Positions 1 through 8,150 are shown, counted from the stretch's first letter. The stretch: DNA of 64,000 nt from Saprospiraceae bacterium (GCA_028285545.1 JANQPA010000128.1:1-64000); one strand, 5' to 3'. Translations and numbers: made by a program. The notes: generated by a model from the sequence alone, not told the origin.

Positions 1-106
1 TCTCCATATATCTCAATTTGTCTCCCTGACTGCAGAAGGCAGTTAATTGTCTCGGATCTGAGATCACTTTTTGTGAATATTTTTAGAAAATTTGGGATGG
101 GTCATG

Positions 107-604
107 TTATTTTTTTAAATATTTCTCCAACTTCCGAGTCAACTTTTTCCCACTACTGGGCCTTGGCGCTCCCCGACTTACGATTTTTCCGGTTTTGTCA
201 AAAATGACATAGGTAGGTAGCCTAAGCATTTCTCCATAACCAAATTCCATCCCCAATTCTCTTCTGAATCTGGGTGTAGCCAGAATGTGTTTTCCTTGTA
301 AATCATATTGCAGGATGGTCTGCCGCCAAATTCGCTCTTTATCAGGTTCATCCACAGAAACATATATTAGTTGGAGATCTTTATTCTCTCGAGCAAAATT
401 ATCCAGTATTTCTTTATTCTGAAATTCTTCCCGGCAAGGGCCGCACCAACTTGCCCAAATGTCCAGGTATATTACACTGCCTTTATATGGCTCAATCATT
501 TCAGCAATGGAGTGAATCGATGCATTATCATTTCCTATTTGAGCCCTGGAAGAAGAAGCAGTGATAAAAAAAAGAAGTTGGAAAGAAAGGATTTTCCAAA
601 TCAT
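107..604 (-). CDS. TlpA-family thiol-disulfide oxidoreductase, exported
   Basis: The 165-residue product starts with a hydrophobic signal segment (about residues 1-21, ending SRAQ). It then carries a thioredoxin fold with the redox motif WCGPC (Cys54 and Cys57) and a cis-Pro loop in LPTYVIFD. This is the arrangement of TlpA/ResA proteins, which reduce or exchange disulfides in the periplasm. At 165 residues it is close to a minimal TlpA domain without an extra N-terminal domain. The gene lies 13 bases downstream of another thioredoxin-fold gene on the same strand (618-1235), so the two are probably co-transcribed. The substrate cannot be read from the sequence. Confidence 0.85.
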   Translation of the reverse strand: MIWKILSFQLLFFITASSSRAQIGNDNASIHSIAEMIEPYKGSVIYLDIWASWCGPCREEFQNKEILDNFARENKDLQLIYVSVDEPDKERIWRQTILQYDLQGKHILATPRFRRELGMEFGYGEMLRLPTYVIFDKTGKIVSRGAPRPSSGKKLTRKLEKYLKK

Positions 605-617
605 AGCCTTGGCTTGT

Positions 618-1235
618 TCATTTTAAGGAAATTAACTCTTTTAGAACAGGCTTTAGGTTTTTGTACATAATATCCTCATCATCAAGATTACCTCCCACTT
701 TAGTATACACCAATTTACCTTCTGTATTAAAAACCAGGTGATAAGGGTAACCAAATCGCACCTCAAAAGCCAAAAACACCCCAGGAGCATTGGTTTGGGG
801 GACCTGTTGATAATTAAAAGGATAAGATTTGAGATGTTCTACTACCTCTTCCTCATCATCACGGCCAAAAGCTAAAAATACCACCTCTTCATCTTTAAAC
901 TCATCCACCAATTTATTCAAGCCCGGTAGTTCCACTTCACATGGAGGACAACCAATAAACCAAAAGTTAACCACCGTAACTTTTCCGATCAGTTCTTCTG
1001 ATCGAATTTTTATACTATCAAGGGTCATCACCTCAAACTCTGGCATATCACAGCCTACGAGGTCTTCTACAATTCTCATCTTTGCCCGACGAGCCTGTGC
1101 AGGGGATTCAAAATCTTTTTCAGCCCATTCATCTAACTTTTTATTGACCCCTTTAAAACAGGATTCCTCCTGTGCATTCAAATCAATGAAAAAAATGAGC
1201 ATTAGGATTAAGGAAAGCGTTACTTTTATTTTCAT
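618..1235 (-). CDS. Redoxin/TlpA-like thioredoxin-fold protein, exported
   Basis: The 205-residue product has a signal peptide (about residues 1-21, ending LNAQ), then a helical segment and a thioredoxin domain with CPPC (Cys96 and Cys99) in the context FWFIGCPPCEVELPGL. The CPPC pair and the preceding 'GKVTVVNFWFIGCPPC' strand pattern are typical of AhpC/TSA-redoxin or TlpA-like periplasmic proteins of Bacteroidota. It is the upstream member of a two-gene minus-strand unit with 107-604. It is transcribed divergently from the glycosyltransferase at 1338, with about 100 bases of shared promoter region between them. Confidence 0.83.
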   Translation of the reverse strand: MKIKVTLSLILMLIFFIDLNAQEESCFKGVNKKLDEWAEKDFESPAQARRAKMRIVEDLVGCDMPEFEVMTLDSIKIRSEELIGKVTVVNFWFIGCPPCEVELPGLNKLVDEFKDEEVVFLAFGRDDEEEVVEHLKSYPFNYQQVPQTNAPGVFLAFEVRFGYPYHLVFNTEGKLVYTKVGGNLDDEDIMYKNLKPVLKELISLK

Positions 1236-1249
1236 GATGAATGATTTTG

Positions 1250-1281
1250 TTCATCTTTACAAGCAATATTCATCTTTACAA
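1250..1281. repeat. 13-bp direct repeat in divergent promoter region
   Basis: TTCATCTTTACAA occurs at 1250-1262 and again at 1269-1281, a 19-base offset (about two helical turns). It lies between the divergent starts at 1235 and 1338. The spacing is suggestive of a repeated operator half-site, but no regulator is identified. Confidence 0.4.
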
Positions 1282-1314
1282 CGAATAAAAGATTTTCTCA
1301 TAGCACCATTCATT

Positions 1315-1322
1315 CAAAGTTA
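1315..1322 (-). promoter_or_regulatory. Candidate -7 element for the 1235 gene
   Basis: On the minus strand this reads TAACTTTG, matching the Bacteroidota -7 consensus TAnnTTTG. Transcription would begin near 1307, about 70 bases before the start codon at 1235. No convincing -33 TTG is seen at the right spacing, so this is tentative. Confidence 0.35.
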
Positions 1323-1337
1323 ACACAATAATAAGAT

Positions 1338-2468
1338 ATGCGCATTGCCGTAAATACCAGATTTTTAATTGCTAATAAACTGGAAGGTATCGGCTGGTTT
1401 ACACATGAAGTTCTTAAAAGAATGGTTCGTTCACATCCTGAGCATGAATTCCTCTTCCTATTTGATCGCCCTTTCTCGGAGGATTTTGTTTTCAGCTCAA
1501 ATGTAAAACCCATTAAGATCTTTCCACCGGCACGGCATCCTGTATTGTGGTATCTTTGGTTTGAACATGCTTTGCCTTATATCTTCAAAAAGCATAAACC
1601 AGATATTTTTTTTTCGCCTGATGGCTATTTATCCCTAAAAACAAGGGTTCCAACAGCTATGGTCATTCATGATCTGGCTTATCTGCATTTTCCTGACCAG
1701 GTTCCTTCATTGGTAAAAAAATATTACCATCACTTCATTCCTCGTTATCTTAAAAAAGCACAACAAATAATTACGGTATCCAGTTTTGTAAAAGAGGACA
1801 TTCTAAATCATTATGCTATTGAAAGTCAAAAAATAAATGTTGCCTGTAATGGGGCCAGAGAAGTGTTCCGACCATTAAATGCTAATGAAAAAGAGAAAAT
1901 AAAAACTAAATTTAGTCAGGGTAAGGACTATTTTTTTTACCTGGGTGCTGTTCATCCTCGCAAAAATGTTCACCGACTGATAAAAGCTTTTGACATTTTT
2001 AAGAAAAAAAAAGAACATCCCATTCAATTATTGATAGGAGGTCGCTTTGCCTGGCAGACCGGTGAAGTCAAAAACGCATATGATTCTTCTGCTTACCAGG
2101 AGGACATCCATTTCCTTGGGTATTTACAGGAAGAAGAAACCCCAGGGCTCATGGGAGCCGCCTCTGCTTTAGTTTATCCATCCAATTTTGAGGGTTTCGG
2201 AATTCCTATTTTAGAAGCACTGCACTGTGATGTACCTGTTATCACTTCTAATATATCTTCTATGCCAGAGGTTGCCGGTCCAGCCGGAATATTAATTAAT
2301 CCAGTAAATACTCATGAAATAGCTACTGCTATGGAGGCCATCATTTTTGATAAAGAAAAGAGGGCATCCCTTATCGAAGCAGGAAAAGAATGGCGAGGGC
2401 ATTTCAGTTGGGAAAAAGCAGAGAAAGTTTGCTTTGAAAGCATCAATAAAGCCGTTGAATCTCCCTAA
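1338..2468 (+). CDS. GT4-family glycosyltransferase (group 1)
   Basis: The 376-residue product has the two-Rossmann GT-B layout of group 1 glycosyltransferases. The C-terminal nucleotide-sugar domain contains YLGAVHPRKN (about 201-210) and the retaining-GT signature EGFGIPILEA (285-294), with the two Glu residues of the E-x7-E motif, followed by a typical VITSN and PEVAGPAG. Such enzymes transfer a sugar from an NDP donor to a glycan or lipid carrier at the inner face of the membrane. No other glycan genes lie beside it, so acceptor and donor are unknown. Its stop is 6 bases from the end of the convergent lgt gene. Confidence 0.85.
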   Translation: MRIAVNTRFLIANKLEGIGWFTHEVLKRMVRSHPEHEFLFLFDRPFSEDFVFSSNVKPIKIFPPARHPVLWYLWFEHALPYIFKKHKPDIFFSPDGYLSLKTRVPTAMVIHDLAYLHFPDQVPSLVKKYYHHFIPRYLKKAQQIITVSSFVKEDILNHYAIESQKINVACNGAREVFRPLNANEKEKIKTKFSQGKDYFFYLGAVHPRKNVHRLIKAFDIFKKKKEHPIQLLIGGRFAWQTGEVKNAYDSSAYQEDIHFLGYLQEEETPGLMGAASALVYPSNFEGFGIPILEALHCDVPVITSNISSMPEVAGPAGILINPVNTHEIATAMEAIIFDKEKRASLIEAGKEWRGHFSWEKAEKVCFESINKAVESP

Positions 2469-2474
2469 GGCCTA

Positions 2475-3662
2475 TCACTTACCTTCCAAAATAGCCGCAT
2501 CCCCTTTTTTAATGAAATCTTTGTTTTTATATAGATAAAAAATCCCCACAACTCCCACTATAAATAATCCAATTGATATGATTTCTGCCTGTGTTAAATT
2601 GAAAAAATGAGGGTACCGTTCATTAATTCTTATCGCTTCAATACTATAACGAGCAATAGCATTGAGCATAAGATATATAAAGAATAGCATGCCAGCTACA
2701 GGCAATCTTTTTCTCAACAATAGCAAAATGATAAGGACAATGGTAGCCATACCAACCTCATATAATGGAGTGGGAAAGACCGGAACTTCTAATTGATTAC
2801 AAAAAACACCTTCACAGGAAGGTATCTTGATCCCCTGTTGCAAAACATTCCTGGGATAGTGGAAAGCCCAAAGCCAATCAGGGAAAAACCACCAATCTGG
2901 AGAGGAAGCCGCATTGGGGATTCCCCAGTCTCCATCACCAGAAAAATGGCAGCCCAGCCTGCCAATTCCATAACCAACCACAAGTGAAGGAGCAGCTGCA
3001 TCCATTACAGGTCTCAGCTGAATGTTATTCATTCTTAAATAAAGGACGACAGCAATAAAACCAAAGATCAACCCTCCGTATATGGCTAGCCCTCCTCCGG
3101 AGAACAAAGTATGGTAAGGGTCTTGAAAAAATTCGGGCAAATGTTCGAGTAAATCAAAGAATTTGGCACCAGCTATCCCGGCCAGTGCAGCAATAATGGT
3201 TATGTCACCAACACGATGATGGGGATATATCTTCTTGACTTTTTCAACGGGCTCCGGTAATTGCTTACTCCTTCTTTCTAAATAGTTCAATAATGCCCAA
3301 AAACCTCCTAGCAACAATCCCCATATCCAACTGCCTTTCCAGGAAATTAAAATATCCGGTGCATTAGATTGGAAAGCTTCAAAATGTGTAAAAATGTAGC
3401 CCAATTTATATCCAAAAGCAAAGCCCAGTAAAAAACTACCTAATAGCTGCCAAGGACTGGCAGACTTTCCAATGAGCATTTTTTCTTCTGTAGGCACAAA
3501 GAGTCCCTGCTTGCTCATTCTTTTCAGTTCGATTTTTAAAATGAAAGCGGCAAAAAGAATAGCAAAAGCTAAAAACAAACCGAAGGTCTTGAATATTGAC
3601 AACCATCCATCCATGGGAGTACCAAAAAGATCATGAAAAAGGTAGGAAAGGTCGGGATACAT
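2475..3662 (-). CDS. lgt: Prolipoprotein diacylglyceryl transferase
   Basis: This is a polytopic inner-membrane enzyme of 395 residues. It transfers diacylglycerol from phosphatidylglycerol to the lipobox Cys of prolipoproteins, the first step of lipoprotein maturation. The Lgt signature region reads GRLGCHFSGDGDWG (234-247), a Bacteroidota variant of the usual G-R-x-G-N-F-x-N-G-E. It is followed by PLYEVG and several C-terminal membrane helices. The protein is longer than the roughly 270-290 residue proteobacterial enzyme because of an extended N-terminal membrane region. Several lipobox proteins in this window (44294, 56680) are plausible substrates. Confidence 0.92.
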   Translation of the reverse strand: MYPDLSYLFHDLFGTPMDGWLSIFKTFGLFLAFAILFAAFILKIELKRMSKQGLFVPTEEKMLIGKSASPWQLLGSFLLGFAFGYKLGYIFTHFEAFQSNAPDILISWKGSWIWGLLLGGFWALLNYLERRSKQLPEPVEKVKKIYPHHRVGDITIIAALAGIAGAKFFDLLEHLPEFFQDPYHTLFSGGGLAIYGGLIFGFIAVVLYLRMNNIQLRPVMDAAAPSLVVGYGIGRLGCHFSGDGDWGIPNAASSPDWWFFPDWLWAFHYPRNVLQQGIKIPSCEGVFCNQLEVPVFPTPLYEVGMATIVLIILLLLRKRLPVAGMLFFIYLMLNAIARYSIEAIRINERYPHFFNLTQAEIISIGLFIVGVVGIFYLYKNKDFIKKGDAAILEGK

Positions 3663-3681
3663 AACCGGCGACGATTTTAGT

Positions 3682-3689
3682 CAAAAGTA
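3682..3689 (-). promoter_or_regulatory. Candidate -7 element for lgt
   Basis: The minus strand reads TACTTTTG, an exact TAnnTTTG match, about 20 bases before the lgt start codon at 3662. That would give a leader of roughly a dozen bases. No -33 TTG is found at standard spacing. Confidence 0.4.
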
Positions 3690-3894
3690 CAAAAAATATG
3701 CTTTAAGGGTTCCATTGCTTTTCCTTTGAATCATTTACAAAGCCTTCCTCACAATATATGCACATACCATTTTTCAAACCCAAATATCTATAAACCTATT
3801 AATGTAAAAACTTATGAACACATGATCTTTTTATCATAATTTAAATAAATCTTAAAACTTTATGCAAAACTTGTTTTTCTCTTCGCGATTCATT

Positions 3895-3902
3895 TACATT
3901 TG
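3895..3902 (+). promoter_or_regulatory. Candidate promoter of the sulfur-assimilation leader
   Basis: TACATTTG is an exact match to the Bacteroidota -7 consensus TAnnTTTG. A TTG at 3871-3873 lies 21 bases upstream, close to the expected -33 spacing. Initiation near 3909 would give a leader of about 105 bases before the small ORF at 4015 and about 400 bases before the sulfite reductase gene. The rest of the 3663-4014 gap shows no gene. Confidence 0.5.
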
Positions 3903-4014
3903 TCCACAAGTAATTTATATCGTTTTTTTATAAACCAAATTCAAATGCCTCTCTATGAGCTGAACAAAGTTTAGCCTATAGACTAGTATTTTAAGGCCAT
4001 TATTTACCTAAAAA

Positions 4015-4110
4015 ATGACAACAATGTTAGAATATAGATTTTTGTGCTGCTGCTGTTGTATGTGCATGGGTATGCCCAAAGAAAAATTTGGGAAGGCTAA
4101 TTCCTTATAA
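4015..4110 (+). CDS. Poly-Cys/Met leader peptide (candidate attenuator peptide)
   Basis: This is a 31-codon ORF from ATG 4015 (or 28 codons from the in-frame ATG at 4024) to TAA at 4108. Codons 11-15 are five consecutive Cys codons (4045-4059), followed by Met-Cys-Met-Gly-Met. In all there are six Cys and five Met residues, that is, many sulfur amino acids concentrated before the sulfite reductase operon. The ORF has no other domain and is far too short for an enzyme. It overlaps RNA that can fold into the alternative hairpins annotated next. By analogy with the trp, his and leu leaders of enterobacteria and the polycysteine leaders described in mycobacteria, it probably reports Cys-tRNA charging through ribosome stalling. 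That role is inferred from sequence only. Confidence 0.7.
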   Translation: MTTMLEYRFLCCCCCMCMGMPKEKFGKANSL

Positions 4111-4173
4111 AGCTTATTTTTTAATCAGCATATTTAATTAAAAGCCTTTCCAAATGAACCTGGAAAGGCTTTT
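4075..4173 (+). promoter_or_regulatory. Candidate transcription attenuator: protector, antiterminator and terminator hairpins
   Basis: Four RNA segments can pair alternatively. Segment 1 (CCCAAA, 4075-4080) pairs with the start of segment 2 (TTTGGG, 4087-4092). Segment 2 (GGGAAGGCTAATT, 4090-4102) can instead pair with segment 3 (4136-4151, containing AATTA, AGCCTT and CC in the right order, with small bulges). Segment 3 (AAAAGCCTTTCC, 4140-4151) forms a perfect 12-bp hairpin with segment 4 (GGAAAGGCTTTT, 4162-4173), an intrinsic-terminator shape ending in a T run. A ribosome stalled on the Cys codons would cover segment 1 and free segment 2 to block the terminator. A ribosome at the stop codon 4108-4110 would cover segment 2 and let the terminator form. 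This is the geometry of a classical biosynthetic-operon attenuator. Confidence 0.65.
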
Positions 4174-4314
4174 GTCATTCTGCCCGGTTTCTTAGCCTTG
4201 AATTTTCCATAGATAAATACATTTCTATGGCTAGGAATACTATGCAGGAAGAAGAGTTTTCCGTCAACAACAATCAACTAATCACAATTTTTTTTGGCTA
4301 AATAAATAATTGCT

Positions 4315-6465
4315 ATGGACCTTAAAACTAAACTTGCCAACATCAGTGATGCCGATAGAAAAGACATCATCGAGTTAGAGACTCGTATCCAAAACTTCAA
4401 AAAAGGGAAAGAGGATGAAGAACGTTTTAAACACTACCGCCTTACCAGAGGAGTCTATGGACAGCGGCAGGTTGGTGTACAAATGTTCAGGCTAAAAATA
4501 CCTTTTGGGAAAATAAGCTCTGAACAATTAGAGGCCATAGCAGATATTTCTGAAAAATACAGTACCGGCAATTTGCATTTGACCACCAGGCAAAATATTC
4601 AACTGCATTACGTAAAATTAGGTGATTCTCCTGCAGTATGGGCTGAATTATCTGCTGCTGGTCTAACCGCCAGGGAAGCTTGTGGAAATACAGTTAGAAA
4701 CATTACAGCTTCCCCCAAAGCAGGGATTGACCCCTATGAGCCTTTTGATGTGGCTCCATATGCTAAAGCTACCTTTGAATATTTTCTTAGAAATCCAATT
4801 TGCCAGGAGATGGGCAGGAAGATTAAGCCCGCTTTTTCTTCCAGTGAAAAAGATTCTGCCTTTACTTATTTCCATGATTTTGGTTTCATACCCCGCATCA
4901 AAGAAATTAACGGGGTACCTACTCGTGGTTTTAAAGTGTTATTAGGTGGCGGACTGGGAGCAGTATCTATGATCGCGCATCCAGTTTTCGATTTTTTGCC
5001 AACGGACCAGATCATTCCTTTCATGGAGGCCAGCATTCGGGTGTTTGATCGCTACGGAGAAAGGGAAAAAAGGATGAAGGCAAGAATGAAATTTTTGATA
5101 AAAAAAATCGGTTTAGCTCAATTTTTGAATCTAGTCGAACAAGAAAGAGTAGCACTAAAAAACAGTTATTTCCCAATTGAGGCAGAAGAGTCTTTAGTCG
5201 CCCCACCTCAATTTAATTCCGATCAACATTCTGTAACTACTATTGATACAGAAAAGTATGATTTATGGCGTCAGACCAATGTGTTTGAACAAAAACAAAA
5301 AGGTTATTATGGTGTGTGGATCAAAGTTCAACTGGGAAACATACACATTTCTACTGCTCGCAAACTAGCTAAATTAGTAAGAACCTGTGCTGCAAACGAT
5401 ATACGCATTACCATAAATCAAGGCTTATTGCTGCGTTTCGTTCCAAAAGAAGCTTTACCATACCTTTTCCAGCAGTTAAAAGCCCTTAATTTATCTGACG
5501 CTGGCTTTGACTCTACAGCAGATATTACTGCTTGCCCAGGTACTGACACCTGTGCTTTAGGTGTAACGGATAGCACACATATTAGTACCGTACTTGAAAA
5601 TCTCATCATCAGTGAATACCCTAACCTGCTGAAAGAAACCAATCTAAAAATTAAAATCAGCGGATGCATGAATTCATGTGGTCAGCATATGGCAGCTCAG
5701 ATAGGTTTTCATGGCAGCTCCATCAAAAGAGGGATCGGTGTTATTCCAGCTATGCAGGTAGTAATGGGAGGTGGTATTGATCCAAAAGGAAATGGTTACA
5801 TCGCAGATAAGGTAATCAAACTCCCTACTAAACGCATTCCTGATGCACTTCGCCTTTTATTTGATGATTATCTTTCACAGGCTGGAGATTATGATTACTT
5901 CAACGATTACTTCCAGGATAAAGGAAAACGTTATTTCTACGATCTACTTAAGCCCCTGGCAAACCTGGAGAATCTAAAAGAAGATGACTTTCAGGATTGG
6001 GGGCAAAACCGCCAATACATACAATCTATCGGAGTGGGTGAATGTGCAGGTGTTGTTCTTGATGTTGTTGGAACCATTATCGGAGATGCTAAAAATAAAA
6101 TCGATTGGGCATTGGAGGCATTTACCGAAAAAGCCTATGCTGATTCCATTTATCACGCCTATGCCGGCTTTATCATCGGAGCAAAAGCTCTTTTGCTTAG
6201 TAAAGATGTGAAGTGTAATACCCATAAAGGAATCATTACTGATTTCCAGGAACACTACCTGGATAATCAGGAATTTTCACTCGATCTAAACTTTTCCGAT
6301 CTGGTTCTCCAAATTAATAAAAATGAGCCATCCGAAGATTTCGCCAAGCAATATTTATCCAAGGCTAATTCTTTTGTTCAGCAAGTTATTCAAACTAGAA
6401 ATAATCAATTAGAAAAAGCTGGGGGACAAGAAAAATTAGTTGTCGAAAACTATTATAAAGCCTAA
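4315..6465 (+). CDS. Ferredoxin-type sulfite/nitrite reductase hemoprotein with C-terminal extension
   Basis: The 716-residue protein has the duplicated siroheme reductase fold (TRQNIQLHYV in the first half). The four cysteines that bind the coupled 4Fe-4S cluster and siroheme are C407 and C413 (TACPGTDTC) and C451 and C455 (SGCMNSC). It reduces sulfite to sulfide (or nitrite to ammonia) with six electrons. The adjacent APS reductase, siroheme genes and ferredoxin-NADP reductase favour the sulfite role. The usual CysI/NirA length is about 550-570 residues. Here about 150 further residues after DDFQDWG form a helical, HEPN-like extension. The gene follows the Cys-rich attenuator and lies 5 bases before the SUMT gene. 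Confidence 0.88.
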   Translation: MDLKTKLANISDADRKDIIELETRIQNFKKGKEDEERFKHYRLTRGVYGQRQVGVQMFRLKIPFGKISSEQLEAIADISEKYSTGNLHLTTRQNIQLHYVKLGDSPAVWAELSAAGLTAREACGNTVRNITASPKAGIDPYEPFDVAPYAKATFEYFLRNPICQEMGRKIKPAFSSSEKDSAFTYFHDFGFIPRIKEINGVPTRGFKVLLGGGLGAVSMIAHPVFDFLPTDQIIPFMEASIRVFDRYGEREKRMKARMKFLIKKIGLAQFLNLVEQERVALKNSYFPIEAEESLVAPPQFNSDQHSVTTIDTEKYDLWRQTNVFEQKQKGYYGVWIKVQLGNIHISTARKLAKLVRTCAANDIRITINQGLLLRFVPKEALPYLFQQLKALNLSDAGFDSTADITACPGTDTCALGVTDSTHISTVLENLIISEYPNLLKETNLKIKISGCMNSCGQHMAAQIGFHGSSIKRGIGVIPAMQVVMGGGIDPKGNGYIADKVIKLPTKRIPDALRLLFDDYLSQAGDYDYFNDYFQDKGKRYFYDLLKPLANLENLKEDDFQDWGQNRQYIQSIGVGECAGVVLDVVGTIIGDAKNKIDWALEAFTEKAYADSIYHAYAGFIIGAKALLLSKDVKCNTHKGIITDFQEHYLDNQEFSLDLNFSDLVLQINKNEPSEDFAKQYLSKANSFVQQVIQTRNNQLEKAGGQEKLVVENYYKA

Positions 6466-6470
6466 AGAAC

Positions 6471-7253
6471 ATGACAAACAATACAGCAAGAGTCACTATA
6501 GTAGGGGCAGGTCCCGGAGATATTGATCTGATTACAGTGAAAGGCTTAAAAGCCATCCAGGCTGCCGATGTAATTCTTTATGATGCCCTGGCCAATAATG
6601 AACTTTTAGACCATGCTCCTGCAAAAGCCATTAAAATATTTGTGGGAAAAAGAGCCTCACGCCATTATAAAACACAGGATCAAATTAACCTTTTAATGGT
6701 TCAATACGCCTTGTCCTATGGTCATGTAGTGAGGCTAAAAGGAGGGGATCCTTTTGTTTTTGGCAGAGCCCAGGAAGAAATTGATTTTTTGGATAGTTTT
6801 AATATTCCCACTGAAGTTATTCCAGGGATATCTAGTAGTATTGGCCTTCCTACCTTGCAAGGTGTACCCTTAACCACCCGTCATGTGAGCGAAGGCTTTT
6901 GGGTGATCACAGGCACTACTCAATCAGGACAATTATCACAAGACCTTGAATTAGCAGCTCAATCTACTGCTACCGTGGTGATTTTAATGGGTATTCGAAA
7001 GCTTCGCCAGATTACCAATTTATTTCAAGAATATGGTCGTGCCAATACACCTGCAATGGTCATACAAAATGGATCAAAACCGACAGAAAAGGTCGTTTTG
7101 GGTACCGTAAGCACCATTGCAGAAATTGCGGAGGAAGAAAAAATCGGAACCCCTGGAATTATCGTCTTGGGAGATACCGTCCAATTCCATAAAAACTGGG
7201 CAAGTGCAGCTGGAGTGCCAGTTACTATTGCTTCGAAAATAAATAGGGCATGA
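6471..7253 (+). CDS. cobA: Uroporphyrinogen-III C-methyltransferase (SUMT)
   Basis: This 260-residue SAM-dependent enzyme makes precorrin-2 from uroporphyrinogen III, the first committed step to siroheme. It shows the tetrapyrrole methylase motifs VGAGPGDIDL near the N-terminus, VRLKGGDPFVFGRA, and PGISSSIGLP, and is of normal length for the single-domain enzyme. It begins 5 bases after the sulfite reductase, which needs siroheme, and its end overlaps the next gene by 4 bases. The three genes therefore form one transcription unit. The cobalamin pathway is an alternative use, but no cob genes are present nearby. Confidence 0.93.
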   Translation: MTNNTARVTIVGAGPGDIDLITVKGLKAIQAADVILYDALANNELLDHAPAKAIKIFVGKRASRHYKTQDQINLLMVQYALSYGHVVRLKGGDPFVFGRAQEEIDFLDSFNIPTEVIPGISSSIGLPTLQGVPLTTRHVSEGFWVITGTTQSGQLSQDLELAAQSTATVVILMGIRKLRQITNLFQEYGRANTPAMVIQNGSKPTEKVVLGTVSTIAEIAEEEKIGTPGIIVLGDTVQFHKNWASAAGVPVTIASKINRA

Positions 7254-7891
7254 GTAAATCTCAAAATCCACTCTATCCCATTTTTTTGAAACTACATCAA
7301 CTCAATATGTTGATCGTTGGGGCTGGAGAAGTAGGATATGAAAAGCTATCCTTCATTTTAAAGAGTAGCCCAGAGGCTAATATTACCATGGTAGCACCTG
7401 AGATTTCTGAGAAAATAAAGCTTGAATTAGAGAAATATCCTGAACATAAGGTTCATATAATTCAAAAACCTTTTGCAGCGAAGGATATCGATGGTCATGA
7501 TTTAATCATAGCCGCTACAGACATCAAAGATTTAAACCAACAGGTACAACAAGAAGCTAAAAAAAGATTAAAGCTAGTCAATGTGGCAGACACCCCAGAT
7601 CTATGTGATTTTTATCTGGGTTCGATTGTCACTAGAGGAGATTTAAAGGTAGCCATTTCAACAAATGGAAAATCTCCTACTCTGGCCAAGCGATTCAGGC
7701 AATTACTAGAATCTATTCTCCCCAGTGAGGCCAACAATTTATTGGACAATCTGTGGCAAATTCGAAATCAATTAGAAGTAGGGTTTTCACAAAAGGTAAA
7801 AAAATTGAATGCCCTCACGGCAACTTTGGTAAGCGATAAAGAAAAGATTCGTCAATTACCAACGTGCGAAGACTGCCCTTACAATAAATAG
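7250..7891 (+). CDS. Precorrin-2 dehydrogenase / sirohydrochlorin ferrochelatase (CysG N-domain, Met8-like)
   Basis: The 213-residue protein starts with an NAD-binding Rossmann motif (GAGEVGYEK) and continues with the conserved block NVADTPDLCDFYLGSIV and STNGKSPTLAKRF. These are typical of the N-terminal half of CysG and of yeast Met8. These proteins oxidise precorrin-2 to sirohydrochlorin and often insert iron to give siroheme. The start codon overlaps the SUMT stop (ATGA), so the two enzymes, fused in proteobacterial CysG, are separate but translationally coupled here. No separate ferrochelatase gene is seen. Confidence 0.88.
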   Translation: MSKSQNPLYPIFLKLHQLNMLIVGAGEVGYEKLSFILKSSPEANITMVAPEISEKIKLELEKYPEHKVHIIQKPFAAKDIDGHDLIIAATDIKDLNQQVQQEAKKRLKLVNVADTPDLCDFYLGSIVTRGDLKVAISTNGKSPTLAKRFRQLLESILPSEANNLLDNLWQIRNQLEVGFSQKVKKLNALTATLVSDKEKIRQLPTCEDCPYNK

Positions 7892-7952
7892 TAACAAGAG
7901 GTTCAAAAATAGCCTAATTAAGCGATCAATAAACGTAAATTAATAATAGAGT

Positions 7953-8150
7953 AGAAAGTAAAAAGATTAATGAGGCTGTCTCAAAAGACCTTCGGCCTTT
8001 TTCGCCAGCCAATTATATTCTTTTTGGAGTAGTTTTTCAGAAAAAAAACAAAGTTTTTTTTCTGAAAAACTACTCCAAAATAAAATATTCTTGGGCGTCG
8101 AATAACGACGAAGGAGTTATGAGACGCCCTCATTAGACTTTTTACTGTTT
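7953..8150. mobile_element. MITE-like imperfect palindrome inside the sulfur cluster
   Basis: A nearly 200-bp inverted repeat fills the gap before cysH. The centre is perfect: 28-base arms at 8022-8049 and 8053-8080 around a 3-base loop. The outer arms match imperfectly: AGTAAAAAGATTAATGAGG on the left against the complement of CCCTCATTAGACTTTTTACT on the right. They include GGCTGTCTCAAAAG and TGAGACGCC, resembling insertion-sequence ends (IS1182-like ends are a possibility from memory). No transposase ORF is inside. It could act as a strong hairpin between cysG and cysH transcripts. Confidence 0.55.

Noticed and set aside
829-1323. Plus-strand open frame across the redoxin gene
   Set aside because: Low-complexity Ser-rich translation opposite a clear thioredoxin-fold gene; an antisense shadow.
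4174-4314. Known SAM or cobalamin riboswitch before the sulfite reductase
   Set aside because: No recognisable conserved core is visible; the leader-peptide attenuator explains the structure better. A small CCATAGA hairpin at 4208-4231 is not diagnostic.
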